A stretch of 64,000 nt of DNA. Source: Schaalia radingae (lineage in GTDB: Bacteria; Actinomycetota; Actinomycetes; Actinomycetales; Actinomycetaceae). The position numbers and the translations under genes were made by a program. The stretch is from positions 496,001 through 560,000 of the forward strand of contig NZ_LT629792.1 of assembly GCF_900106055.1 (NCBI RefSeq), written 5' to 3'. The notes beneath the pieces are model-generated. The model ran no database searches. It was not told the origin of the DNA and worked only from the letters and a program-made list of their open reading frames with translations. Numbering within the stretch: the stretch's first letter is position 1; each line of letters opens with the position of its first letter. Below are positions 36,307 through 45,319 of the stretch, in pieces.

Positions 36307-36390
36307 CACGCCGCTCTCAAAACTCAGGCCAATTCAGTATGCGCCTGGATTCCCTCCGTTTAGTGAGGCGTTTCGAGTGACCAGAGTGTT

Positions 36391-36417
36391 TTGCACCCTC
36401 GTATCTATACGTATAGA
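36391..36417 (+). promoter_or_regulatory. Promoter with LacI-type palindromic operator
   Basis: TCTATACGTATAGA (36404-36417) is a perfect 14-bp palindrome with the central CG typical of LacI-family operators. It overlaps a likely -10 (TATAGA), with TTGCAC about 15 bases upstream. Position suggests control of the MFS gene by the LacI-type regulator at 37935. Confidence 0.65.
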
Positions 36418-36466
36418 ATGCGTCTCGCAGAAATCAATGGTGAACCTGTGAAACAGGGGAGGGCAG

Positions 36467-37828
36467 ATGCCGCACATCAAGCATCGCAATCAAATAGCCG
36501 ATCAACACTTCGAAAGTACCCACGGACGCAAATCTTTCTGGTCCGCAATCGTGTCAATCTGGCTGGGCACGACGATGGAATACGTCGACTTCGCACTGTA
36601 TGGAATGGCAGCAGGCCTGGTCTTCAGCGATGTCTTCTTCCCTGAACAAACCAAGATCATCGCATTGCTCTCCGCGTTCATCACCTACGCGGTCGGCTTC
36701 CTGGCCCGCCCCGTGGGCGCATTCGTGCTGGGACGGCTCGGTGATCGCGTCGGCAGGAAGAAAATCCTTGTCTTCACCGTCGCCCTCATGGGTATCGCAA
36801 CCTCGGGAATCGGCCTTCTGCCCACATACGCCTCCATCGGAATCTGGGCGCCGATCCTGCTCGCCCTGCTGCGCATCTGCCAGGGATTCGGTGCAGGTGC
36901 CGAACTTTCCGGCGGCGCAGTCATGCTGGCCGAATATGCACCCACCCGCCACCGCGGCCTGGTCGCCTCGCTGATCGGTGTCGGCTCCAACAGCGGCACG
37001 CTGCTCGCCTCGATCGTGTGGCTGCTGGTCCTGCTGCTGCCGCACGAACAGGTCATTTCCTGGGGATGGCGAATCCCGTTCCTGTGCTCTGTGCTGGTCG
37101 CAGCATTCGCACTGTTCCTTCGCCGCTCGATGGATGAAAGCCCCGTCTTCAAGACCTATCAGGAGAAGAAAGCACGCGAACTGGCCGACCTCGACAAGGC
37201 GGAAAACGAGCCCGCCAAGTCGACCTTCGGGTGGAAAGCCTTCCTGGTCATGCTGGGTCTGCGCATCGGTGAAAACGGCCCGTCCTACATGGCTCAGGGA
37301 TTCCTGGTCGGCTACACCGTCAACGCGCTGGGCATGAACAAGTCCGTCCCTACGACCGCAGTGCTGATTGCGTCAATCCTCGGTTTTGCTGTCATCCCAC
37401 TGTCTGGCTGGTTGTCCGACAGGTTCGGACGACGCATCACCTATCGCGTCTTCTGCGCCCTGCTCGTCATCTACGGCGTGCCCGCATTCTTCCTCATGGA
37501 ATCGCGCGACGCCCTCGTTGTCGGAGCAGTCATCGTGGTCGGCATGTGTCTGGGTTCCCTCGGAATCTTCGGCGTGCAGGCTGCCTACGGCGTCGAACTG
37601 TTCGGCGTCGGCCACCGCTACTCAACAATGGCGATTGCCAAGGAACTGGGATCCATCCTGTCAGGCGGAACCGCTCCGATGGTCGCGTCAGCACTGCTGG
37701 CTGCGACCGGCTCGTGGATCCCGCTGGCCATCTACTTCATGGTCACCGCTGGAATCGGCTTCATCACCACGTTCTTCGCACCGGAGACTCGAGGCCGCGA
37801 CCTCACACTGATCGAAGATGCCATCTAG
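36467..37828 (+). CDS. MFS transporter, metabolite:H+ symporter (MHS) type
   Basis: Membrane importer of 453 residues with twelve predicted helices. The MHS signatures are GTTMEYVDFALYGMAAGLVF near the start, VGAFVLGRLGDRVGRKKILV (motif A), FGAGAELSGGAVMLAEYAPT and the second-half motif GWLSDRFGRRITYR. GGGGAGGG precedes the ATG. MHS proteins usually import organic acids or osmolytes, but the clustering with a LacI regulator and a nucleoside hydrolase points to nucleoside or base uptake, as with uriT in the uridine operon of Corynebacterium. Confidence 0.9.
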   Translation: MPHIKHRNQIADQHFESTHGRKSFWSAIVSIWLGTTMEYVDFALYGMAAGLVFSDVFFPEQTKIIALLSAFITYAVGFLARPVGAFVLGRLGDRVGRKKILVFTVALMGIATSGIGLLPTYASIGIWAPILLALLRICQGFGAGAELSGGAVMLAEYAPTRHRGLVASLIGVGSNSGTLLASIVWLLVLLLPHEQVISWGWRIPFLCSVLVAAFALFLRRSMDESPVFKTYQEKKARELADLDKAENEPAKSTFGWKAFLVMLGLRIGENGPSYMAQGFLVGYTVNALGMNKSVPTTAVLIASILGFAVIPLSGWLSDRFGRRITYRVFCALLVIYGVPAFFLMESRDALVVGAVIVVGMCLGSLGIFGVQAAYGVELFGVGHRYSTMAIAKELGSILSGGTAPMVASALLAATGSWIPLAIYFMVTAGIGFITTFFAPETRGRDLTLIEDAI

Positions 37829-37934
37829 GCCACGATGCTAAAGTGAAGGACAGAAAATCGCCTTCATGCACGAAGCCGGTCTTCTATCTTTGTTTTAGCG
37901 CGACGAGGACGCCCTGACCCAAGCAGACATCGAT

Positions 37935-38936
37935 ATGGCGAAAAGAGCTACTCAGAACGACGTTGCCAAGCTGGCGGGCACGTCAACAGCAGTCGTGAGC
38001 TACGTGATCAACAACGGTTCGCGCCCCGTCGCTCCCGAAACCCGCAAACGTGTGCTGGAAGCGATTAAGCAGACCGGCTACCGTCCGAACAACGCGGCCA
38101 GGGCACTGCTGACAGGCAAAGGCACCACTTTCGGAGTGGTTGTCCCTGACCTGGCGAATCCGTTCCTGGCACACATGCTCCAAAGCATCGAAGACGAGTT
38201 CTACGATCATGGGTATTCGCTGCTGGTCGCTGATTCACACGACTGCCTCAAGCGAGAAGAAGACATCATCGAGACTATGATGAGCCAGCAGGTCGCTGGC
38301 CTGGTGTGGTACTCGGTTGATCAGCCGCCGCCTGCTCACCTGCTGAAAGACTTCGCGCGGCCGGTGGTATTCGCCAATGCGTGCACTCCGACAGACACTG
38401 GCGAAGTTGCAGGGCAGCGCATCAGCGTCCTGGAAGACGAACGAGGAAGCGCCGCAGAGCTGACACGCGAACTCAAGAAACGCGGCTGCAGGACCATCGG
38501 GCACCTGGGCGGACCTCGCGGACGCATCAACTCTGCCGAACGCAGCCGAGGCTGGTTCGATGCCCTCGACGACGGTTCAGACGGCAATCCCGAAGATCAC
38601 CCCCACCACCTGAGTGCCCCCTACACGTACGAGGGCGGCTGGCAGATGGCCGAACACTTTGTGAACCTGGGCTGTGACGGGGTGGTCGTGTCCAATGAGA
38701 TGCAGGCAGTAGGGCTCATGGCGCGCCTGGCATCACTGGGCGTGCGTATCCCCGACGACATCAGTGTGGTGGCCATGCACATCACTGCGCATGCCGAATA
38801 CTGTGTGCCGGCACTGTCGGGAATCCACGTGGATATGGCTGATCTGTCAGCTCAGATCGCCACCTCGCTGCTGGGGTCAGGCGCGGCCGCCACCATCGTT
38901 CCGACAACATACTTCGTAGAGCGGGCCAGCTGCTAG
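37935..38936 (+). CDS. LacI family regulator of the nucleoside cluster
   Basis: A 333-residue repressor. The helix-turn-helix and hinge read TQNDVAKLAGTSTAVVSYVI, then NNGSRPVAPETRKRVLEAIK, then QTGYRPNNAARALLTGK. The effector domain contains VVVPDLANPFLAHMLQSIED. There is no clear ribosome binding site before ATG 37935. It sits between the MHS transporter and the nucleoside hydrolase in the same direction. The palindrome at 36404 is its likely operator. It belongs to the same LacI subgroup as the protein at 19666. Confidence 0.92.
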   Translation: MAKRATQNDVAKLAGTSTAVVSYVINNGSRPVAPETRKRVLEAIKQTGYRPNNAARALLTGKGTTFGVVVPDLANPFLAHMLQSIEDEFYDHGYSLLVADSHDCLKREEDIIETMMSQQVAGLVWYSVDQPPPAHLLKDFARPVVFANACTPTDTGEVAGQRISVLEDERGSAAELTRELKKRGCRTIGHLGGPRGRINSAERSRGWFDALDDGSDGNPEDHPHHLSAPYTYEGGWQMAEHFVNLGCDGVVVSNEMQAVGLMARLASLGVRIPDDISVVAMHITAHAEYCVPALSGIHVDMADLSAQIATSLLGSGAAATIVPTTYFVERASC

Positions 38937-38979
38937 CCCGCTCCTCACTCTCACTTCACGAAAGTTTCAGGTTTTATTG

Positions 38980-40017
38980 ATGTCACTCATCATTGACTGC
39001 GACCCCGGCAACGGCATTCCGGGTGCGAACGTCGACGACGCGCTGGCACTGTGCTTAGCGTGGTCCAGCCCCCAGCTGGATCTGGCGTCGGTGTGGACGG
39101 TGTTTGGAAACGTCAGCGCCGCGGAAGGCGCGCAGGCGGCGCATCGGTTGGCGCAGACATTCGGGGTGAGCACCCCGATCCTCACAGGATGCGACGCTCC
39201 CCTCGACACATATGTGTCACGCGGAGCCTGGCGGGACAAGATGGAAACGCCCCGTCGCGCGCCTGACGTTGAGCGCCTGTGGCAAGGGGAGGAGTACCCC
39301 GCGCAAGGGGAGTCGGCACAGCAGGATGCGTCTGATCCGTGCGAGTCCGCGCAGGAAGTGGCGGCACGGCTGGCTCACGATGTCATGTCGCACGTACACG
39401 GCGGCCCGGTCACAATCGCTGCCCTCGGGCCGCTGACCGACATTGGAGCACTGATCCGGTTCGAGCCGGAAGCTGCCCGCCATGTGGCAGAGATCCGCAT
39501 GATGGGCGGATGCCAGGGGTACGGCGACCTTGTCGACACGAACGTTGCGATCGACCCGCTGGCGGCCTCCATCGTGTTCGCCTCTGGAATCGACCTGACA
39601 GTTGTGCCACTCGATGTCACGCGCACGACGCAGCTTTCGCGCGAGCGGTGGGAACAGGTCAGGCAACGTGCCGGCGACCTGCCCGAGCAGCGTGAGCGGG
39701 CCGAAGCCATTGATGCATGGCTGAGTCCGTGGATCGAATACAGCACGCGCACGCGGCCGGTGGACGGCATGTGGGTACACGACATGGTGGTCATCGCCCA
39801 GATGCTGTGCCCGGAGGTTGTCGAGGAGGAGGCAGGCCGCTTTATGCTGGCACGCGACCCCAGGGGCAAACTGCTGGAGGCCTGCGATGGGGGATCGGGC
39901 GAGGGCACCCGCGGCGACGAGGAATTCCTTACCAAGCCAAGACAGGTGAACATGGTGACCGCTGTTGATAACGACAGGCTGTTGACGCTGTGGACGAATG
40001 TCGTCCTCGGCGTGTAG
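38980..40017 (+). CDS. Inosine/uridine-preferring nucleoside hydrolase family
   Basis: Calcium-dependent N-ribohydrolase of 345 residues, splitting nucleosides into base and ribose. The metal-binding N-terminus reads IIDCDPGNGIPGANVDDALA: the usual DxDPGxDD motif carries a short insertion. VTIAALGPLTDIGALIRFEP and the later MWVHDMVVIAQML with the catalytic-site histidine and aspartate are typical. ATG 38980 is used; TTG 38977 would add one residue. Terminal gene of the MFS-LacI-hydrolase cluster, which parallels uriT-uriR-uriH. Confidence 0.9.
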   Translation: MSLIIDCDPGNGIPGANVDDALALCLAWSSPQLDLASVWTVFGNVSAAEGAQAAHRLAQTFGVSTPILTGCDAPLDTYVSRGAWRDKMETPRRAPDVERLWQGEEYPAQGESAQQDASDPCESAQEVAARLAHDVMSHVHGGPVTIAALGPLTDIGALIRFEPEAARHVAEIRMMGGCQGYGDLVDTNVAIDPLAASIVFASGIDLTVVPLDVTRTTQLSRERWEQVRQRAGDLPEQRERAEAIDAWLSPWIEYSTRTRPVDGMWVHDMVVIAQMLCPEVVEEEAGRFMLARDPRGKLLEACDGGSGEGTRGDEEFLTKPRQVNMVTAVDNDRLLTLWTNVVLGV

Positions 40018-40072
40018 AGCCATTGCGCGTGGCTTCTCACTGGCACAACTCGGGATGATATCAGGCGTAACA

Positions 40073-40104
40073 AAAGTGGGGCCCGACAAATCGGACCCCA
40101 CTTT
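40073..40104. terminator. Bidirectional terminator after the nucleoside hydrolase
   Basis: AAAGTGGGGCCCGA (40073-40086) pairs with TCGGACCCCACTTT (40091-40104) over 14 bases with one mismatch. It separates the hydrolase from the convergent MMPL remnant. Confidence 0.8.
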
Positions 40105-40118
40105 CGTGTTACCTCAGG

Positions 40119-40994
40119 TTAGTGCTTCCTGCGGCGTACGAGCGCCGCACCACCAGCCAGTGCGAACAGTGCCGCAACTCCGGCTCCTGTTGCGTTCGAA
40201 CCGGTGGCTGCCAGTCCGCGCTTGCCAGTCGAGCTGATCGAGTACTTACCGTTGGCACCCTCAGCGCCGGGGAACTTCAGCACGTGGTTGAACACAGGCG
40301 TGGCTGTACCCAGGGCAGTGCCGAAGGAGATCACTGTTGCGGCGATGAAGATGGTGGGGGCAACAGTGCGCGCAGCAGGATGGCCAGAATCACCCACACA
40401 GCGACGAGGACGAGGGGGATGATGACGCGCAGGTCACGTTCTCCAGTCAGGTTGGTGTCGATGTCCGTGGCGGTAATGCCGCCGACGAGCACGGAGTTTG
40501 GGAGCGCATGCAGTTCGTCACGAATCTTTGCAACAGTCGACTCGGCTTCCCTCGAATCTGAAGCGTTGCTGAGGGTGGCCATGGCATCGTCGACGTTTTC
40601 CTGGGGAACAATAATGTGCGCAGGTGATCCAGCCCCTGCACCGAAGTGTTCGTCAAGAAGTCTTTGGCCTTGTTTGGCGCCTGTGTCACCGAGGACAGGA
40701 TTGGTGGTTGCCACGTCCTCGATCCGCGCCGACTCCTCTGCGAGTGTCTGAACTCGCCAGTTGGTTGAGAAGCCGTTGGCTGTGCGAATTCAGCGACGAC
40801 GAGTGCGGGGATCTGGCTTGATTCGACGAATTCCTCAACAATTTCTCCAGCTTTCGTCGATTCCGCCGTTGACGAGAGGAAGGGGGCTCGGTCGTCGGAG
40901 CTGGCCTCGGAGAGTTTGCCACAGGTTGGGCCTCCCATTCCGGAAATGCCGAACAACGTGTCATCCTCGTCGCCACCCAGGCGCTGCTTGACAC
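40119..40994 (-). pseudogene. Decayed MMPL-family transporter fused to a sortase sorting-signal tail
   Basis: Leftward-reading remnants in several frames. TLFGISGMGGPTCGKLSEAS and AESTKAGEIVEEF lie around 40950-40830. NPVLGDTGAKQGQRLLDEHF and the first helix DLRVIIPLVLVAVWVILAIL lie around 40700-40390. APTIFIAATVISFGTALGTA and FNHVLKFPGAE follow in a third frame. Together they cover the first extracytoplasmic and first helical segments of an MMPL/RND lipid exporter of normally more than 700 residues. After FPGAE the frame runs into KRGLAATG, a hydrophobic helix and VRRRKH, a complete sorting signal from an unrelated surface protein. Deletion and frameshifts have destroyed the gene. Confidence 0.75.
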
Positions 40995-41232
40995 CCTGGA
41001 GTAGGAAGGTAATGCTAGGACGATCTCACAAGCGGTCTACTGCGCGCTCACATGCGCCAGTTCGGCGGTGAGGTTGGCGATGGTGCTTTTCGTTGTAGGC
41101 GTGCCAGGGAACGGCACCGCATACCGGCATGGGAAAAGGTTCGTCGCCTCCATGGTCGATACAGTGGATACAGACAGTGAACCAGATACTCATCCAGTGC
41201 TCGGGTGGGCGCATTCGTGAAGGGCAGCGACG

Positions 41233-44025
41233 GTGGCCGCATTAAGCGAAAAAGAAAAGAAGCGCGCTGCGCATGCTTTCAGTGAAAAATGGGCAACGCG
41301 TGGCTACGAGAAGGGTGATACGCACTCGTTCTGGCTTGAGTTGCTGCGCACGGTCTACGGCATGGATGACGTCACCTCCAAGTGCCGCTTCGAACAGAAG
41401 ACTTCTGCCGGCGGATTTATTGATGTCATCATTCCGGACGCGCAAACAATCGTGGAGCAAAAATCGCGCGGTGTGAATCTCGATAAGCCGGAGCTGCGTC
41501 AAGGCGTCCTCGTGACCCCATATGAGCAGGCAAAGCGGTACGCAGATTCACTGCCTAACCGTGAACGACCCGATCGGATCATTGTTTCGAATTTTGGGTC
41601 CATCCGCATTCATGATCTGAACAAGGAGCATCCGGCAACAGATTATGTCTCGTTCGAACTCGGTGAGCTTGCTGAACAGCGTTCACTTCTGAGTTTCCTC
41701 ACTGACCCGGATTCGCTTCGCTCCAGCCGCGAGAAAGCTGCCTCGATTGATGCGGGCGCGCTGATCGGGAAGCTTCATGCTGCGTTGCTGGAGCAATATA
41801 TCGATCCGGAAAGCACGCAGACTCAACACGCGCTCAACGTGCTGTGTGTTCGAATCGTGTTCTGCCTGTTTGCTGAGGATGCGGGACTTTTCGAGAAGGA
41901 CGCGTTCTACCGGTATCTGTCCTCTTTCGATGCACAGCAGCTGCGTTCGGCTTTTCTCGAGTTGTTCAAGGTGCTCGATACGCCGGTTCCTGACCGCGAT
42001 CCGTACCTGTCGGATCGTCTGCGGGCTTTCCCCTATGTCAACGGTGGCCTGTTCAAGGGGAGTGTGGAAATACCGAATTTCACTGAATCGATCCGCTCTT
42101 TGCTGTTGGACGAAGTAGCGCAGGATACAGATTGGTCGCAGATTTCACCGACCATTTTCGGTGGGGTTTTTGAATCGACCTTGAACCCTGAAACTCGTCG
42201 TTCCGGCGGTATGCACTACACCAGTCCGGAAAACATCCACAAGGTCATTGATCCTCTGTTCCTTGACGATCTTCGCAGCGAGCTCGACACGGTTCTGACT
42301 GCAGATGGGCTTACTGAGCGTCAACGAGACAACAGGCTGCGCAAGTTCCACGAGAAACTGGGTTCGTTGACTTTCTTTGATCCAGCGTGCGGCAGCGGCA
42401 ACTTTCTGACGGAAACCTACATTGAGCTGCGGCGCCTGGAGAACGTCGTTATAGGCGAGCTGCTTCGTAACCAGACGATGCTCGACTTCGAGGAGGTTGG
42501 AGACAGTCCGGTCAAAGTGTCGCTGCACCAGTTTTACGGGATTGAGATCAACGACTTCGCGGTGTCTGTTGCGCGCACGGCCCTGTGGATTGCGCAGCTG
42601 CAGGCAAACATTGAGTCCGAGACAATCATTTTGCGTGAGATCGACGACCTCCCGTTGCGCGATTCGGCGTCCATTCACGAAGGCAATGCGCTGACTATGG
42701 ACTGGCAGAGCGTTCTGCCTGCTCAGCGATGCAGCTTTGTGATGGGGAATCCGCCTTTCATCGGCTACTCGAACAAGTCTGCTCAGCAGCGAGCAGATAT
42801 GGAGCTGGTCTTTGACGGCATGAAGCAGCACGGTTTGCTGGATTATGTCGCTGGTTGGTACCGCAAAGCGGCGGATTACATGGAGGGGACCTCGATCGAG
42901 GCTGCCTTTGTTTCCACGAATTCGATCTGTCAGGGTCAGCAGGTGGCGCCATTGTGGCGACCGCTCTTCGAACGCGGAATCACCATCAACTTTGCGCATC
43001 GATCATTTGTGTGGGGTAACGAGGCGAGTGATCAGGCGCACGTCCATGTCGTCATCGTCGGCTTCAGCTATGTTGCGCGGAAAAAGAAGGTGCTTTTTGA
43101 CGTTCAGGAAATTGACGAGGGTGTCTCGCAATCGGTTGACAATATCAATGGGTATCTTGTTGATGCTGCGAATGTCTTTATCGAACGTCGCAGCAAGCCA
43201 CTGTGCGACGTGCCTCCCATGAGTGCTGGAGGAAAACCCACTGAGAACGGAAACCTCCTGATGTGGGAGCATGAAAAAGACGAGTTGCTGAAAGTTGAAC
43301 CGGCGGCTGAAAAATGGATACGCCGCTTCTCAATGGGCGAAGAATTCATCAAAGGTAAGAAACGATACTGTTTGTGGCTTGTTGACTGCACGCCACAGGA
43401 ATTGCGTGCGATGCCGCATGTTCTTGAACGAGTACGCAAAGTGAAAGAATTTAGAGAAAATTCGACAAAGGCCGCCACTCGGAAGAAAGCGGAAACTCCG
43501 TGGCTTTTTGATGAAGTGAGACCGCCGAAGGGGGACCGATACATTGGCGTTCCTAAGGTTTCCTCTGAGCGCAGAGAGTACATTCCTATTGGTTTTGTGC
43601 GCGACGGCATGATTCCTGGGGACAAACTGTATTTTATCGCCGATGCGTCAATCTATGATTTTGGCATTTTTACCTCTCAATTCCACAATGCCTGGATGCG
43701 AACAGTGGCAGGTCGTCTTGAAATGCGCTACAGCTACGCCAATACCATCGTGTACAACAATTTTGTGTGGCCGAAGGCTAATGATGCGCAGCGTGCACTC
43801 GTCGAGCAAAAGGCGCAGGCGGTTCTTGATGCGCGGGATCAATACCAGGGTGCAGCATTGGCTGACCTGTACGATCCAGACAATGCGTGGCTGTACCCGG
43901 CGCTGACCCGCGCCCATCACGAACTTGATGCTGCGGTTGAAGCTGCGTATGGTGTCGACTTTGACGGTGACGAGCAGAAAATCGTCGCGCACTTGTTCGA
44001 CCTGTACACACAGGCGACTGCGTAG
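41233..44025 (+). CDS. MmeI-like type IIG/IIL restriction-modification enzyme
   Basis: Single-chain restriction endonuclease plus adenine methyltransferase, 930 residues (MmeI is 919). The N-terminal nuclease motif is D64-X10-E75-Q-K77 (IDVIIPDAQTIVEQKSRG), a PD-(D/E)XK site. A helical spacer follows (GGVFESTLNPETRRSGGMHY, TSPENI). The methyltransferase has motif I FFDPACGSGNF (381-391) and catalytic NPPF (506-509). The C-terminal 300 residues form the target-recognition region (NPPFIGYSNKS to YNNFVWPKAN). Both activities look intact. In this family one strand is methylated for self-protection, so no separate methylase is required. GTG start. It acts as a defence gene in a region with IS remnants. 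Confidence 0.88.
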   Translation: MAALSEKEKKRAAHAFSEKWATRGYEKGDTHSFWLELLRTVYGMDDVTSKCRFEQKTSAGGFIDVIIPDAQTIVEQKSRGVNLDKPELRQGVLVTPYEQAKRYADSLPNRERPDRIIVSNFGSIRIHDLNKEHPATDYVSFELGELAEQRSLLSFLTDPDSLRSSREKAASIDAGALIGKLHAALLEQYIDPESTQTQHALNVLCVRIVFCLFAEDAGLFEKDAFYRYLSSFDAQQLRSAFLELFKVLDTPVPDRDPYLSDRLRAFPYVNGGLFKGSVEIPNFTESIRSLLLDEVAQDTDWSQISPTIFGGVFESTLNPETRRSGGMHYTSPENIHKVIDPLFLDDLRSELDTVLTADGLTERQRDNRLRKFHEKLGSLTFFDPACGSGNFLTETYIELRRLENVVIGELLRNQTMLDFEEVGDSPVKVSLHQFYGIEINDFAVSVARTALWIAQLQANIESETIILREIDDLPLRDSASIHEGNALTMDWQSVLPAQRCSFVMGNPPFIGYSNKSAQQRADMELVFDGMKQHGLLDYVAGWYRKAADYMEGTSIEAAFVSTNSICQGQQVAPLWRPLFERGITINFAHRSFVWGNEASDQAHVHVVIVGFSYVARKKKVLFDVQEIDEGVSQSVDNINGYLVDAANVFIERRSKPLCDVPPMSAGGKPTENGNLLMWEHEKDELLKVEPAAEKWIRRFSMGEEFIKGKKRYCLWLVDCTPQELRAMPHVLERVRKVKEFRENSTKAATRKKAETPWLFDEVRPPKGDRYIGVPKVSSERREYIPIGFVRDGMIPGDKLYFIADASIYDFGIFTSQFHNAWMRTVAGRLEMRYSYANTIVYNNFVWPKANDAQRALVEQKAQAVLDARDQYQGAALADLYDPDNAWLYPALTRAHHELDAAVEAAYGVDFDGDEQKIVAHLFDLYTQATA

Positions 44026-44128
44026 GTGATCGCGGGCCCACGCTCTGGCCCAGCGCTCGCTCCGTTATCCGTAAGCCATCCGAACACATCATCAGCTGCA
44101 AGCAGATCCGAGATGGAAGGAGCAAGCT

Positions 44129-44758
44129 GTGGACATTATCCTTTCAGCCGCACTGGTATTCGTGTCGACATCAATCGACTACCTGTTCATTTTGACCATC
44201 CTGTTCGCCACCCAGGGAAAACAGCACCGCAAATCAGTTTATTTCGGGCAGTACCTAGGCACCGGAATCCTCGTGGCAGTCAGCCTTGTTGCGGCTAGCT
44301 TTCTCAACTTCATCCCACAAGAATGGATGATCGGCCTGCTGGGCCTCATTCCGATCGCACTTGGCATACGAGCGGTTCTGGTCGATGAGGACGTTGACGA
44401 GGACGAGATAGAAGAACAACTGAGCAAGAAAGGCTCGACAATCCTCGCTTTCGCCGGTCTCACACTCGCAATGGGCGGAGACAACGTCGGAATCTACGTC
44501 CCCTATTTCACGGGGAAAACCGTCGTCCAGATTCTGATTATCGTTGCAGTCTTCGCTCTGGGGATTCTGGGGCTATGCGTGCTGTCGCAGCGCCTGGCTT
44601 CCGTACCGGCTATCGGCGAGACCGTCGAAAAATACGAGAGAATCATTGTGCCGATCGTATTCATCGGACTCGGCATCTACATCCTCGTTGAAAACGGGAC
44701 CTTCACGTATTTATGGACCCTTAACGCGTTATCCCCCATAATTCCTGGCACGATCTGA
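44129..44758 (+). CDS. CadD-family cadmium resistance transporter
   Basis: Membrane protein of 209 residues with five to six helices. CadD signatures are present: [33 protein letters not shown] and [21 protein letters not shown] short acidic loop ([13 protein letters not shown]) lies between helices. GTG start with AAGGAG nine bases upstream. It is a stand-alone gene and no CadC regulator is seen. Function by homology: efflux of Cd2+ or related cations or quaternary compounds. Confidence 0.85.
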   Translation: MDIILSAALVFVSTSIDYLFILTILFATQGKQHRKSVYFGQYLGTGILVAVSLVAASFLNFIPQEWMIGLLGLIPIALGIRAVLVDEDVDEDEIEEQLSKKGSTILAFAGLTLAMGGDNVGIYVPYFTGKTVVQILIIVAVFALGILGLCVLSQRLASVPAIGETVEKYERIIVPIVFIGLGIYILVENGTFTYLWTLNALSPIIPGTI

Positions 44759-45319
44759 CCTCAGCCGATAACTCTTCACCTGGCGAGCAAGACGAAAACA
44801 CTATTGATTCGATAATGGCGTCTTCTCAGATGAGACCATGCAGTGAGGTGTGCGCGGATGGCGACGATAGAAACAGCCAGCGAACACGGCAGCAGTCCCT
44901 CTTGCCTTCTTACAGGAGCCGGTTGGGTGGCTCTTTGTTCACGGCGCGCAGAACACGTGCGGTAGCCGGTTTTTCTGTATCACTGAAGCGTCCTCGATTC
45001 TGTTCCGCTTCATTTACGGGGTCAGCCTGGCTGCCCAGGCTTGATTGTCGCTGGTCATGACCTCCATGGGCGTGCTGCAGTCGACGGATTCGTGGAGCCG
45101 TACGTGATTCCACCAGTTCACCCATTCGAACCTGGCGATCTCGACTTCGAGTGCCTCAGCCCTCAGGCGGGTATGAATGATCTCGGTCCTGTGTCGAGCC
45201 ACAAGACTCCTTCTAGTCTTTGTCCTCATGCAGGTTCGGAACCCACACACAAGCCATCAGACACTCGCGTGAATGCTACTGCCCGGAAGAGCTGTGGCAC
45301 TCCAGCAGGAATGCCGCCG
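44759..45319 (-). pseudogene. IS3-family transposase remnant in an otherwise empty gap
   Basis: Only the C-terminal end of an orfB-type transposase is recognisable, reading leftwards from about 45230 to the stop at 45014: RAEALEVEIARFEWVNWWNH, then VRLHESVDCSTPMEV, matching the usual WVDWYNHRRLH...PAEFE ending. The catalytic core is missing. The rest of the gap (44759-45013 and 45231-45319) shows nothing I can identify. Confidence 0.7.

Noticed and set aside
44370..44415. GTTGACGAGGACGA resembling the dispersed intergenic motif
   Set aside because: It encodes the Asp/Glu-rich loop of the CadD-type protein; codon repetition explains it.
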